Positions 1-5,810 are shown, counted from the stretch's first letter. The stretch: 5,810 nucleotides of DNA from Clostridium_AB sp036639235 (GCF_036639235.1 NZ_JAVWJB010000066.1:1-5810); one strand, 5' to 3'. Made by a program: numbers and translations. Notes: generated from the letters alone by a model not told the origin.

Positions 1-85
1 ATAGAATTACTAAAATAGGAATAACAGTAAAAAGTAACATCCATAGGATGTGTGGAGTTGCTAGTAATTTTTTTCTACTGTGCAT
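1..85 (-). CDS. potB: PotB-like ABC transporter permease, N-terminal fragment
   Basis: This is the first 28 codons of a gene that continues past the left edge of the window. The ATG follows the potA stop codon with no base between, and an AAAGG ribosome binding site lies inside the last potA codons. The visible peptide has a short basic start (MHSRKKLL) and then a hydrophobic run (roughly residues 13-28, WMLLFTVIPILVIL) that looks like the first membrane segment of an inner-membrane permease. In pot operons the gene after potA is normally potB, which pairs with PotC to form the channel for spermidine or putrescine import. The potB call rests mainly on this gene order and on the typical N-terminus; the EAA loop and other diagnostic parts are outside the window. 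Some other permease of the same importer class is possible. Confidence 0.72.
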   Translation of the reverse strand, partial: MHSRKKLLATPHILWMLLFTVIPILVIL

Positions 86-1135
86 TTACTTTACAACCTT
101 TTTCATAATATGGATATCATCAGGGTCTATTTTAAGACCTATCTCGCTACCTACTGGTGACATATCCGTATTATGAAGCATAAAATCAGTGCCATCTACA
201 TTAACTATCATTTCGTAGTGAACACCCTTAAATATTACTGTTTCTACTATTCCTTTAAGCATACCCTCTTCTGATTCAACTATCTTAATGTCTTCTGGTC
301 TTATAACCACATCAACATCTTCCTTTTCTTTAAATCCCTTATCTAGACACTCAAATTCTTTTCCCATAAACTCTACTAAAAAGTCTTTATGCATAACCCC
401 ATTTAAAATGTTACTTTCACCAATAAACTCTGCAATAAATGCTGACTTTGGTTCATTATAAATCATCTCTGGAGTTCCTATTTGTTGAATACTACCATTA
501 TTCATAACAACTACAGTATCAGACATAGTTAGTGCCTCTTCCTGATCGTGTGTTACAAATATAAATGTAATTCCAAGGCTTTGTTGCATCTTCTTAAGCT
601 CTGTTTGCATCTCTTTTCTAATTTTAAGGTCAAGTGCCGCTAAAGGCTCATCAAGTAGAAGAATTTCAGGCTCATTAACAAGTGCTCTAGCAATTGCTAT
701 TCTTTGCTGTTGCCCTCCACTTAATGAGTCAATATCTCTTTTTTCAAAGCCATCAAGGTTAACAAGATGAAGCATATTCTTAACCTTAGTATCTATAAGG
801 TCCTCATCCATATTCTTAAGCTTAAGCCCAAATGCAATATTCTCATATATATCAAGGTGAGGAAATAATGCATACTTTTGGAATACTGTGTTAACATTTC
901 TCCTATGTGGTGGAAGACTCGCAATATCCTTGCCTTCAAAAAGAATTTGCCCACTTGTTGGAGCCTCAAATCCTCCTATAAGCCTAAGTGTTGTAGTCTT
1001 CCCACATCCACTTGGTCCAAGTAGAGTTATAAACTCGTTTTTTCTAACATAAAGGTTAATTCCCTTTAAAGCCTCATGACTATCATAGACTTTCGTAAGG
1101 TTTTTTAATTCAATAATATTTTCTCCCATTTCCAT
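86..1135 (-). CDS. potA: Spermidine/putrescine ABC importer ATP-binding protein PotA
   Basis: This is the ATPase that powers a polyamine-type ABC importer on the cytoplasmic face of the membrane. At 349 residues it has the usual family length. The nucleotide-binding domain is complete: Walker A GPSGCGKT at 40-47, Q-loop Gln86, signature LSGGQ at 138-142, Walker B ILLLDEP at 158-164 and the switch His196 in VTHDQEEA. The C-terminal part, about 240-349, matches the TOBE-type regulatory domain of PotA/MalK-class ATPases, with the typical VVIRPEDI stretch at 276-283. The ATG at 1135 is chosen because GGAGGT lies 8 bases upstream; the Met at codon 3 is less well placed. The gene lies 27 bases after the XRE-cupin regulator and abuts the permease gene, so the three are probably co-transcribed. 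The transporter class is secure. Polyamine specificity is inferred from similarity and from the regulator, since related ATPases can serve iron or other solutes. Confidence 0.93.
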   Translation of the reverse strand: MEMGENIIELKNLTKVYDSHEALKGINLYVRKNEFITLLGPSGCGKTTTLRLIGGFEAPTSGQILFEGKDIASLPPHRRNVNTVFQKYALFPHLDIYENIAFGLKLKNMDEDLIDTKVKNMLHLVNLDGFEKRDIDSLSGGQQQRIAIARALVNEPEILLLDEPLAALDLKIRKEMQTELKKMQQSLGITFIFVTHDQEEALTMSDTVVVMNNGSIQQIGTPEMIYNEPKSAFIAEFIGESNILNGVMHKDFLVEFMGKEFECLDKGFKEKEDVDVVIRPEDIKIVESEEGMLKGIVETVIFKGVHYEMIVNVDGTDFMLHNTDMSPVGSEIGLKIDPDDIHIMKKVVK

Positions 1136-1162
1136 TTTCCTTTACCTCCCACATAAAAAATT

Positions 1163-1702
1163 TTAAAAGGTTGGAGGTGAACAAACCCACAGAACTATTG
1201 CCTTGGTTTTTCCTCCATTTGATATATAGTGGTTTAGGGTTGGTTTAAAGTAGAAAGTCTCCCCTTTTCTAACTTTGTGCTTATTGCTACCAATATGTAA
1301 CCAGACACTTCCCTGTAGAACATACCCAAACTCTTCTCCGTCGTGTGGGTCATGGTCTAAACTTTTTCCACCCTCATCAAGATGCATTAAGATTGGTTCC
1401 ATTTCGTGCTTTTGGGCAGTTGGAACAATCCAGTGTATCTCATTATTTAAGTCTTTGTTTTCGTTTACGAAAATATCTTCAGCTGAAAAAACTACTTTTT
1501 CTTCTACAGCCTCATTAAAAAAGTCTCGAATATTAGTTCCAAGACACTCTAAAATATCCATAAGAGTTGCTATAGAAGGAGAAGTTAGATCTCTTTCTAG
1601 CTGGGATATAAATCCCTTAGAAAGCTCACAACGTGCGGCAAGCTCCTCTTGCGTCAGTCCATTTTTAACTCGAAGCTGCTTTATTTTTTCTCCTATAATC
1701 AT
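1163..1702 (-). CDS. XRE-family transcriptional regulator with C-terminal cupin domain (PuuR-like)
   Basis: This is a 179-residue DNA-binding regulator. Residues about 5-60 form an XRE/Cro-type helix-turn-helix domain (IKQLRVKNGLTQEELAARCE, then LSKGFISQLERDLTSPSIATL). Residues about 103-177 form a small cupin barrel with likely metal or ligand residues His117, His120, Glu124 and His158, and a conserved-looking glycine in VLQGSV. The ending CSPPTF resembles the TPTTF end I recall for the putrescine-responsive repressor PuuR. The gene stands first in the unit, 27 bases ahead of potA, so its likely job is to sense a polyamine or related small molecule and control this transport operon, including itself. 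The ATG at 1702 has an AAAGGGTG ribosome binding site just upstream and is preceded by a consensus promoter with an inverted repeat at the start site. The domain calls are firm; ligand and target are inferred. Confidence 0.88.
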   Translation of the reverse strand: MIIGEKIKQLRVKNGLTQEELAARCELSKGFISQLERDLTSPSIATLMDILECLGTNIRDFFNEAVEEKVVFSAEDIFVNENKDLNNEIHWIVPTAQKHEMEPILMHLDEGGKSLDHDPHDGEEFGYVLQGSVWLHIGSNKHKVRKGETFYFKPTLNHYISNGGKTKAIVLWVCSPPTF

Positions 1703-1739
1703 GTTTGCACCCTTTATTATTTATTTTTGTTTGTATTAT

Positions 1740-1768
1740 TAAACTTTTTGTTTAGTAATTCTAAACAA
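1740..1768 (-). promoter_or_regulatory. Probable operator of the XRE-cupin regulator
   Basis: On the minus strand TTGTTTAG (1768-1761) and CTAAACAA (1755-1748) form a perfect 8-base inverted repeat around the spacer AATTA. A further half-site, GTTTAA (1744-1739), makes a second inverted repeat with the middle one across AAAAA. The three half-sites alternate in direction and their centres are 11 bases apart, close to one helical turn. The array begins at the predicted transcription start, where a bound repressor would block initiation. Binding by the adjacent regulator is an inference from position and symmetry. The repeat could also form an RNA hairpin in the leader, but with mostly A-U pairs it would be weak. 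Confidence 0.6.
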
Positions 1769-1773
1769 GCTAA

Positions 1774-1802
1774 ATTATATATTCCGCTAAGAAATTTGTC
1801 AA
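1774..1802 (-). promoter_or_regulatory. Sigma-A type promoter of the regulator-pot operon
   Basis: On the minus strand TTGACA (1802-1797) and TATAAT (1779-1774) both match the housekeeping consensus exactly and are separated by the optimal 17 bases. The region just upstream (about 1803-1830) is almost entirely A and T, as in an UP element. Transcription would begin near 1767, giving a leader of about 65 bases before the regulator ATG. A promoter this close to consensus should be strong unless repressed, which fits with the inverted repeat at its start site. Confidence 0.85.
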
Positions 1803-1853
1803 TATATAAATTATATTAATATTAGTATTTACAGTTTTTTCATTTTCAATCAC

Positions 1854-1882
1854 AAAAAAGGCCCCCTTATAGGAGACCCTTT
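1854..1882 (-). terminator. Rho-independent terminator of the his-ecsC unit
   Basis: Read on the minus strand, AAAGGGTCTC (1882-1873) can pair with GGGGGCCTTT (1866-1857) with one internal G-G mismatch and two G-U pairs. The loop is about six bases and a run of six T (1859-1854) follows. The final codons of the upstream EcsC-family gene form the 5' arm and its TAA stop (1869-1867) sits in the loop. It separates the his transcript from the pot promoter 52 bases further on. On the plus strand there is no gene for it to serve. Confidence 0.82.
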
Positions 1883-2595
1883 GATTTTAATGTTCTATAT
1901 CTATATGCATTTTTAGAAATGTAGGACAGCCTGTTAAGAAGCCTATAATTAGCAACTCCACCGAACACTGCACCAACTATAGGTAGGAACTGCAAAAGCT
2001 TAGCAAGGTCTATATAATCTCTATATTCCTGTTGAAAGCTTTTCCAGTCAAATTCCTCATAACTACTAGGTAATTTATCCTTTATCTTATCGAACTTTTT
2101 AACTATTTGATATATTTCAAGTCTTTTTTCATCACATGAAAATGCTAGCATAAATACATAAAGTATAAAAAGCCTTTCTTTAAAATCCCTAATATCATAT
2201 CCATATATTAAAGCAGTATCATAAAGAAACTTTATTTTAATGCTGAGAAGAACAGGTAAATCTGCAAGTCCTATCATTATTCCTCCAGCTCCTATAGATA
2301 TTCCTGAAATAGTTGCTGCCTTCCTATAACTTTCCTTCTTCTCATCAAATAAATAGTCCCTCTCCCTCATAGTTAATGAGCTATATGGTTTACCACTTAT
2401 AATTTCAGAACCCTTTAAAAGCACCTTAGTCATATTCTTTAGGGCAGCTGTAATAATCTCATGTGCTTCTTTAGGTATTATTTCATTTACCTTATTTTGC
2501 ACCTTTTTAGAGAATATGCTTGTAAACTTAGGACCCTTTTCCATGTCATTTTTCCAAGCTTTAATTTCATTAATTAATATTTTTTCATAGTCCAA
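1867..2595 (-). CDS. EcsC-family protein of unknown function
   Basis: The 242-residue product resembles the EcsC family, named after the third gene of the Bacillus ecs locus, whose biochemical role is not established. Visible family-like parts are a glycine-rich hydrophobic stretch (about 96-130, ISIGAGGIMIGLADLPVLLS followed by the YDTALIYGYD region), a second hydrophobic patch at 142-153, and a C-terminal LPIVGAVFGGVANYRLLNRL segment at 203-222. The hydrophobic parts suggest membrane association; there is no signal peptide, and the N-terminal 95 residues are charged and probably helical. The start is TTG, supported by GGAG 9 bases upstream; the first in-frame ATG is 17 codons further on. 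The gene begins 24 bases after hisIE with no promoter or terminator seen between, so it is probably transcribed with the his genes. Nothing in the sequence links it chemically to histidine synthesis, and it may simply be a passenger. Confidence 0.78.
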   Translation of the reverse strand: MDYEKILINEIKAWKNDMEKGPKFTSIFSKKVQNKVNEIIPKEAHEIITAALKNMTKVLLKGSEIISGKPYSSLTMRERDYLFDEKKESYRKAATISGISIGAGGIMIGLADLPVLLSIKIKFLYDTALIYGYDIRDFKERLFILYVFMLAFSCDEKRLEIYQIVKKFDKIKDKLPSSYEEFDWKSFQQEYRDYIDLAKLLQFLPIVGAVFGGVANYRLLNRLSYISKNAYRYRTLKSKGLL

Positions 2596-2604
2596 TAAAA
2601 TCAG

Positions 2605-2608
2605 CTCC
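2605..2608 (-). promoter_or_regulatory. Ribosome binding site for the TTG-started EcsC-family gene
   Basis: GGAG on the minus strand lies 9 bases before the TTG at 2595. It is the only good ribosome binding site near the 5' end of this frame and is the reason for choosing the TTG over the later in-frame ATG at codon 18. Confidence 0.6.
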
Positions 2609-2619
2609 GATATATTACT

Positions 2620-3219
2620 CTACTTAAATCTTTTTTTAAGCTCTTCTACTATATCGTCTATTTTTAATCCCCTGTCAACCATTAAAACTAACAAATGATA
2701 TACAAGGTCTGATATTTCATAGCTCATTTCTTCCTTAGAATTATTCTTAGCTCCAATTATAACTTCACTAGCTTCTTCTCCTACCTTCTTAAGAATCTTA
2801 TCAACTCCCTTTTCTAAAAGGTAGTTTGTATATGACCCTTCAACAGGATTATTTTGTCTATCTAAAATAAGATTGTATAGCTTATCTACTACACTTTCAA
2901 ATTCCTTTTCTTTGTATTCTTCATTAAAGAAGCATGTACTACTTCCTGTATGGCAAATAGGCCCTCTGCTTTCAACCTCAACAAGTATTGCATCATTATC
3001 ACAGTCTGTCTTAATACTTTTAACTATTTGCTCGTTAGATGATGTTTCACCCTTCATCCAAAGCTTTTGACGACTTCTGCTATAGAACCATACCTTTTTA
3101 GTTTCTAGTGTTTTATTAAGAGCCTCTTCGTTCATATACCCAAGCATTAGCACCTTACCAGAGCTTACACATTGAATAATAGCTGGAACAAGTCCCTTAT
3201 CATCGTATTTTACCTGCAT
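2620..3219 (-). CDS. hisIE: Bifunctional phosphoribosyl-AMP cyclohydrolase / phosphoribosyl-ATP pyrophosphatase
   Basis: This is a fused enzyme for the second and third steps of histidine synthesis: the HisE part removes pyrophosphate from phosphoribosyl-ATP and the HisI part opens the adenine ring of phosphoribosyl-AMP. Residues about 1-100 are HisI, with the metal-binding DCDND at 72-76 and the CHTG plus Cys pattern at 89-97 (Cys89, Cys97). Residues about 110-198 are HisE, an all-helical MazG-like fold with GEEASEV at 147-153 and Asp171 in ISDLVYHLL. At 199 residues it has the normal fused length. In HisI the stretch GETSSN carries Ser61 where I would usually expect Gly. The ATG overlaps the hisF stop by one base (TAATG), with AGGAGG 8 bases upstream, so translation is probably coupled to hisF. 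All key residues seem present. Confidence 0.96.
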   Translation of the reverse strand: MQVKYDDKGLVPAIIQCVSSGKVLMLGYMNEEALNKTLETKKVWFYSRSRQKLWMKGETSSNEQIVKSIKTDCDNDAILVEVESRGPICHTGSSTCFFNEEYKEKEFESVVDKLYNLILDRQNNPVEGSYTNYLLEKGVDKILKKVGEEASEVIIGAKNNSKEEMSYEISDLVYHLLVLMVDRGLKIDDIVEELKKRFK

Positions 3220-3983
3220 TATTTTATCCTCCTAATACTAACCCCATTGTCCCCTAGGTAGTCTTTAAGGTTTTTTATTTTAATTTCTTTGTAGTGGAAA
3301 ACTGATGCTGCAAGTGCTGCATCTGCATCACCCTTTGTTAATATCTCAAGGAAGTCCTCACTTTTACCTGCACCACCTGAGGCTACAACTGGAATATTAA
3401 CTAAATTAGATATTTTCTTAGTTATATCAAGGTCAAAGCCTTCCTTTACTCCATCTGTATCTATACTGTTAATAACTATTTCACCAGCACCTAGTTTTTC
3501 TCCTTCTAGTGCCCATTCAATAGCATTAAGGCTTGTCTCTTCACGACCACCCTTAACATATACCTTATATATTCCATCACTATTTCTCTTAATATCCATT
3601 GATAGAACAACGCATTGGCGACCAAACTTAAGCGCACCCTCTCTTATAAGGTTCTTATTATATACAGCTGAGGAGTTAACAGATACCTTATCTGCTCCTG
3701 CCTTAAGTACTGCTGAAAAATCATCAACTGAACTTATTCCTCCTCCAACTGTTAGGGGAATATTAACTCTAGATGCTGTTTTCTCAACAACATCTAGAAA
3801 TATTCCGCGACCCTCGTTACTTGCTGTAATATCATAAAATACAAGTTCATCTGCACCTTCTAAACTATAAAACTCAGCAAGCTCTACAGGATCATTAACG
3901 TCTTCTATATTTTTAAATTTAGTCCCCTTAACTACCCTTCCATTTCTAACATCTAGACATGGAATAATTCTTTTTGTAAGCAT
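3219..3983 (-). CDS. hisF: Imidazole glycerol phosphate synthase, cyclase subunit HisF
   Basis: HisF is a cytoplasmic TIM-barrel enzyme that takes ammonia from its partner HisH and converts PRFAR into imidazole glycerol phosphate and AICAR, the latter returning to purine synthesis. At 254 residues it has the standard length. The catalytic aspartates are in place: Asp11 in IIPCLDVRNGRVVKG and Asp130 in VLSMDIKR. Phosphate-binding glycine loops appear at LTVGGGIS (77-84) and VVASGGAG (199-206). Loop 6 reads NSIDTDGVKEGFD, with Asn where the Thermotoga enzyme has Thr171; the E. coli enzyme, as I recall it, also has Asn there. The ribosome binding site AGGGGG overlaps the TAG stop of hisA, and the ATG lies 11 bases beyond that gene. 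Confidence 0.97.
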   Translation of the reverse strand: MLTKRIIPCLDVRNGRVVKGTKFKNIEDVNDPVELAEFYSLEGADELVFYDITASNEGRGIFLDVVEKTASRVNIPLTVGGGISSVDDFSAVLKAGADKVSVNSSAVYNKNLIREGALKFGRQCVVLSMDIKRNSDGIYKVYVKGGREETSLNAIEWALEGEKLGAGEIVINSIDTDGVKEGFDLDITKKISNLVNIPVVASGGAGKSEDFLEILTKGDADAALAASVFHYKEIKIKNLKDYLGDNGVSIRRIK

Positions 3984-3994
3984 TTAAATTCCCC

Positions 3995-4693
3995 CTAAAA
4001 GTCGCTAAGACTTACCTTTTCATCATATAGAGCCTTTCCGATTATAGCACCGTAAATATTCATTTCAGTTAACTTCTTAACATCCTCAACACTTGAAACT
4101 CCACCTGAAGCTATAATATCTATATTAACGTGTTTATTAAGTTCATCTGTTTCTTCAAAATTAGGTCCAATAAGCATTCCGTCCTTTGCAATATCAGTAT
4201 ATACTATTGTTTTAACTCCAATTGCCTCAAGGTCTTTTGCAACATCCTTTGCAAGAGAGTCTGTAACTTCAGTCCATCCCTTAGTTGCAACGTAGCCATT
4301 TTTAGCATCTAGTGATACAGCTATCTTGTCTCCATGCTTGTTAACAGCACTTACAACAAAGTCTCTATCTTCAATTACAGCAGTTCCAAGAATAACCCTA
4401 GCAGCACCAGCTTCTATAAGCTGGTCTACATATTCAAGGGTTCTTATTCCTCCCCCAACTTGTACTGGAATAGAAACATTGCTTATAGCATCCTTAATTG
4501 CAAGGAAGTTTCTCCCCTCGCCATCCTTTGCTCCATCTAGGTCCACTATGTGGATAAACTTAGCTCCTTGGTCTTCCCACTTCTTAGCTGTATCAGCTGG
4601 GCTATTTCCGTATACTGTTTCTTTGTCAAAATCCCCTTGAAGCAGTCTTACACATTGTCCCCCTCTAATATCTATTGCTGGAAAAATAATCAT
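3995..4693 (-). CDS. hisA: ProFAR isomerase HisA
   Basis: HisA carries out the Amadori rearrangement that turns ProFAR into PRFAR, the substrate of HisF. It is a half-barrel-repeat TIM protein related to HisF. The 232-residue product is slightly shorter than the usual 240 or so, mainly at the C-terminus (ends YDEKVSLSDF), with no sign of a break. The catalytic pair is visible: Asp8 in FPAIDIRGGQCVRL and Asp129 in AVSLDAKNG. The phosphate loops are VQVGGGIR (77-84) and IASGGVSS (194-201), and TDIAKDGM at 166-173 is the expected loop 6. The start is one base after the hisH stop, with GGAGGT 7 bases upstream inside the final hisH codons. The mono-functional form is assigned because tryptophan-type PriA cannot be told from sequence alone, but its place in a his operon argues for HisA. 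Confidence 0.96.
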   Translation of the reverse strand: MIIFPAIDIRGGQCVRLLQGDFDKETVYGNSPADTAKKWEDQGAKFIHIVDLDGAKDGEGRNFLAIKDAISNVSIPVQVGGGIRTLEYVDQLIEAGAARVILGTAVIEDRDFVVSAVNKHGDKIAVSLDAKNGYVATKGWTEVTDSLAKDVAKDLEAIGVKTIVYTDIAKDGMLIGPNFEETDELNKHVNIDIIASGGVSSVEDVKKLTEMNIYGAIIGKALYDEKVSLSDF

Positions 4694-4694
4694 A

Positions 4695-5294
4695 TTACAT
4701 ACCTCCGAAATTTCTTAATAATTTAAGACCTGTTTCTCCGCTTTTTTCTGGGTGAAACTGCATTCCAATAACATTTCCCTTAGCTACTATTCCAGGAACA
4801 TTAACCCCATAGTCTGAGAAGGTAACAACATCATCTAAGTTCTTAGCCTCCACATAATAAGAGTGAACAAAGTATACAAATTCACCTTCATCGATTCCTT
4901 CTAGTAGTTTATGCGATTTATTGAATTTTAAACTATTCCATCCCATGTGGGGTATTTTAAGCCCTTCCTTAAGCTTAACAACATCTCCTTCAAGTATAGA
5001 TAGTCCCTTGCACTCACCGTCTTCAAATCCCCTGTCAAATAAAACCTGCATACCAAGGCATATACCAAGAGTTGGTTTACCACCCTTTACATTTTCTTTA
5101 ATGCATTTAATAAGTCCTGATTTTTCAAGGGATGCCATAGCATCTTTAAACGCTCCAACCCCAGGAAGTATTATTTTATCAGCATTATTTATAACCTCTT
5201 CGTCCTTAGTAACAACAGAATCTATACCAAGTCTTTGAAGTGAGTTATATATACTTTTTAAGTTACCAACCCCATAATCAATTATTGCAATCAT
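4695..5294 (-). CDS. hisH: Imidazole glycerol phosphate synthase, glutaminase subunit HisH
   Basis: HisH is a class I glutamine amidotransferase that hydrolyses glutamine and passes ammonia through the HisF barrel. From the chosen start the product is 199 residues, normal for the family. The catalytic triad is complete: Cys79 in GICLGMQ, His181 and Glu183 in FHPEKS. The oxyanion-strand motif LPGVGAF (43-49) and the HSYYVEA stretch (144-150) are also present. The frame is open upstream to an ATG at 5363, but the true start is the ATG at 5294. That start gives the family N-terminus MIAIIDYGVGN and has AAGGAGG 5 bases upstream. The longer reading would add 23 codons that lie inside hisB. The gene starts 10 bases after hisB stops. 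Confidence 0.97.
   Translation of the reverse strand: MIAIIDYGVGNLKSIYNSLQRLGIDSVVTKDEEVINNADKIILPGVGAFKDAMASLEKSGLIKCIKENVKGGKPTLGICLGMQVLFDRGFEDGECKGLSILEGDVVKLKEGLKIPHMGWNSLKFNKSHKLLEGIDEGEFVYFVHSYYVEAKNLDDVVTFSDYGVNVPGIVAKGNVIGMQFHPEKSGETGLKLLRNFGGM
4701..4706 (-). promoter_or_regulatory. Ribosome binding site of hisA inside hisH
   Basis: GGAGGT on the minus strand is formed by the Gly-Gly codons just before the last hisH codon and stop, 7 bases before the hisA ATG. The near-consensus site inside the upstream gene and the one-base gap suggest that hisA translation depends on ribosomes finishing hisH. Confidence 0.75.
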
Positions 5295-5299
5295 ATTTG

Positions 5300-5306
5300 C
5301 CTCCTT
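5300..5306 (-). promoter_or_regulatory. Ribosome binding site of hisH
   Basis: AAGGAGG on the minus strand overlaps the hisB stop codon (TAA, 5307-5305) and lies 5 bases before the ATG at 5294. It decides the hisH start against the in-frame ATG at 5363, which lies inside hisB. Confidence 0.85.
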
Positions 5307-5810
5307 ATAAAACTCCCTTAGTTGAAAGTACTCCCTTAATGCTATCCTTTTTCTCACATGCACTGTTTAAAGCGCGTCCAAGTCCCTTAAATAAGCCTTC
5401 TATAATATGGTGGTTATTAACACCATAGTTTAGGTTCATGTGAAGTGTTACCTTAGCATTCATAGCAAATGCTCTGAAAAACTCCTCTGCAAGTTCAACG
5501 TCAAAATCTCCAACCTTATCCCTTGTATATGTAACATCAAAGTGTAAATAGCTTCTTCCACTAATATCTAGTGAAACCATTGATAATGCTTCATCCATAG
5601 GAGTAAATATAGTTGAGTATCTAGTTATTGATGCCTTATCTCCTATTGCCTCTAAAAATGCCTCACCTAGTACAATTGCAATGTCTTCAACTGTGTGGTG
5701 ATAATCTATATGAGTATCACCTATGCACTTAACATCAAGGTCCATAAACCCATGCTTTGCCATTAAGTCTAGCATATGATCTAAAAATCCTATACCTGTG
5801 TCAATGTTTC
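5305..5810 (-). CDS. hisB: Imidazoleglycerol-phosphate dehydratase HisB, 5' end outside the window
   Basis: HisB dehydrates imidazole glycerol phosphate to imidazole acetol phosphate, the step after HisHF. The 167 visible residues run off the right edge; the full family length is about 195, so some 25-30 N-terminal residues are missing. The frame continues past the first Met seen (5775) to the window end as NIDTGIGFLDHM, the typical family sequence, so that Met is internal. The two manganese-binding histidine motifs are both present: YHHTVEDIA in the middle and NNHHIIEGLFKGLGRAL near the C-terminus. The end STKGVL is the usual one. It is the mono-functional dehydratase on this side: the stop follows directly, with no C-terminal fusion. 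A phosphatase domain on the N-terminal side, as in the enteric HisB, cannot be excluded from this window but would be unusual in a Firmicute. Confidence 0.95.
   Translation of the reverse strand, partial: NIDTGIGFLDHMLDLMAKHGFMDLDVKCIGDTHIDYHHTVEDIAIVLGEAFLEAIGDKASITRYSTIFTPMDEALSMVSLDISGRSYLHFDVTYTRDKVGDFDVELAEEFFRAFAMNAKVTLHMNLNYGVNNHHIIEGLFKGLGRALNSACEKKDSIKGVLSTKGVL

Noticed and set aside
1136..1162. Possible separate promoter or terminator between the regulator gene and potA
   Set aside because: The 27 bases hold only the potA ribosome binding site; no hairpin and no promoter pair is seen.
1275..1742. Plus-strand open frame of 155 codons opposite the XRE-cupin regulator
   Set aside because: It lies almost wholly antisense to a gene with clear domains, its peptide is rich in Ser, Cys and Pro with no recognisable domain, and it is a shadow frame. 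The shorter plus-strand frames opposite hisIE, hisA and hisH are rejected on the same grounds.
1803..1853. Possible further regulatory element in the very AT-rich stretch between the terminator and the promoter
   Set aside because: Short palindromes such as TAATATTA occur here, but in DNA this rich in A and T they are expected by chance; at most it acts as an UP-type element.
3420..3480. Asn172 in HisF at the place of the Thermotoga Thr171
   Set aside because: The E. coli enzyme, as I recall it, also has Asn there, and both catalytic aspartates are present, so this is normal variation and not a sign of an inactive enzyme.
5295..5363. Longer hisH start giving 23 extra N-terminal residues
   Set aside because: The extra residues overlap the hisB coding end and do not resemble HisH; the ATG at 5294 has an ideal ribosome binding site and the family N-terminus.
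1..5810. CRISPR arrays, tRNA or rRNA genes, insertion sequences, attachment sites, riboswitch or T-box leader
   Set aside because: No direct repeat array, no transposase or integrase, no terminal inverted repeats and no tRNA-like folds were seen by eye. Any his leader would lie before the first his gene, outside the window.

Overview
The window is an AT-rich stretch with every gene on the minus strand. It reads as a low-GC Firmicute, most likely Clostridium or a close relative. The reasons are strong AGGAGG-type ribosome binding sites, A/T-ending codons, a TTG start, a near-consensus sigma-A promoter in very AT-rich DNA, and the gene content. The genus is an inference; no species marker is present.

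In the direction of transcription (high to low coordinates) there are two units. The first is the distal part of a histidine biosynthesis operon: hisB (5' end outside the window), hisH, hisA, hisF and hisIE, followed 24 bases later by a gene for an EcsC-family protein of unknown function. These genes are separated by 1 to 24 bases or overlap by one base, and several ribosome binding sites lie inside the end of the preceding gene, so they look like one transcript. The encoded enzymes cover the hydrolysis of phosphoribosyl-ATP and phosphoribosyl-AMP (HisIE), the ProFAR isomerase step (HisA), the glutamine-dependent cyclase that makes imidazole glycerol phosphate (HisH with HisF), and its dehydration (HisB). 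All visible catalytic motifs are intact. The unit ends in a Rho-independent terminator whose stem-loop contains the last codons and stop codon of the EcsC-family gene.

The second unit starts in the only sizeable intergenic gap (1703-1866). A consensus promoter (TTGACA, 17 bases, TATAAT) drives an XRE-type regulator with a C-terminal cupin domain, then potA (ATPase of a spermidine/putrescine-type ABC importer), then the first 28 codons of a potB-like permease that runs off the left edge. A perfect inverted repeat at the predicted transcription start, extended by a third half-site in the same 11-base phase, is the probable operator for the regulator. The unit therefore looks like a self-regulated polyamine uptake operon.

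No RNA gene, mobile element, CRISPR array or clearly new system is visible. The points most worth a second look are the phased operator and the EcsC-family gene at the tail of the his operon. No gene-free stretch exceeds 300 bases.
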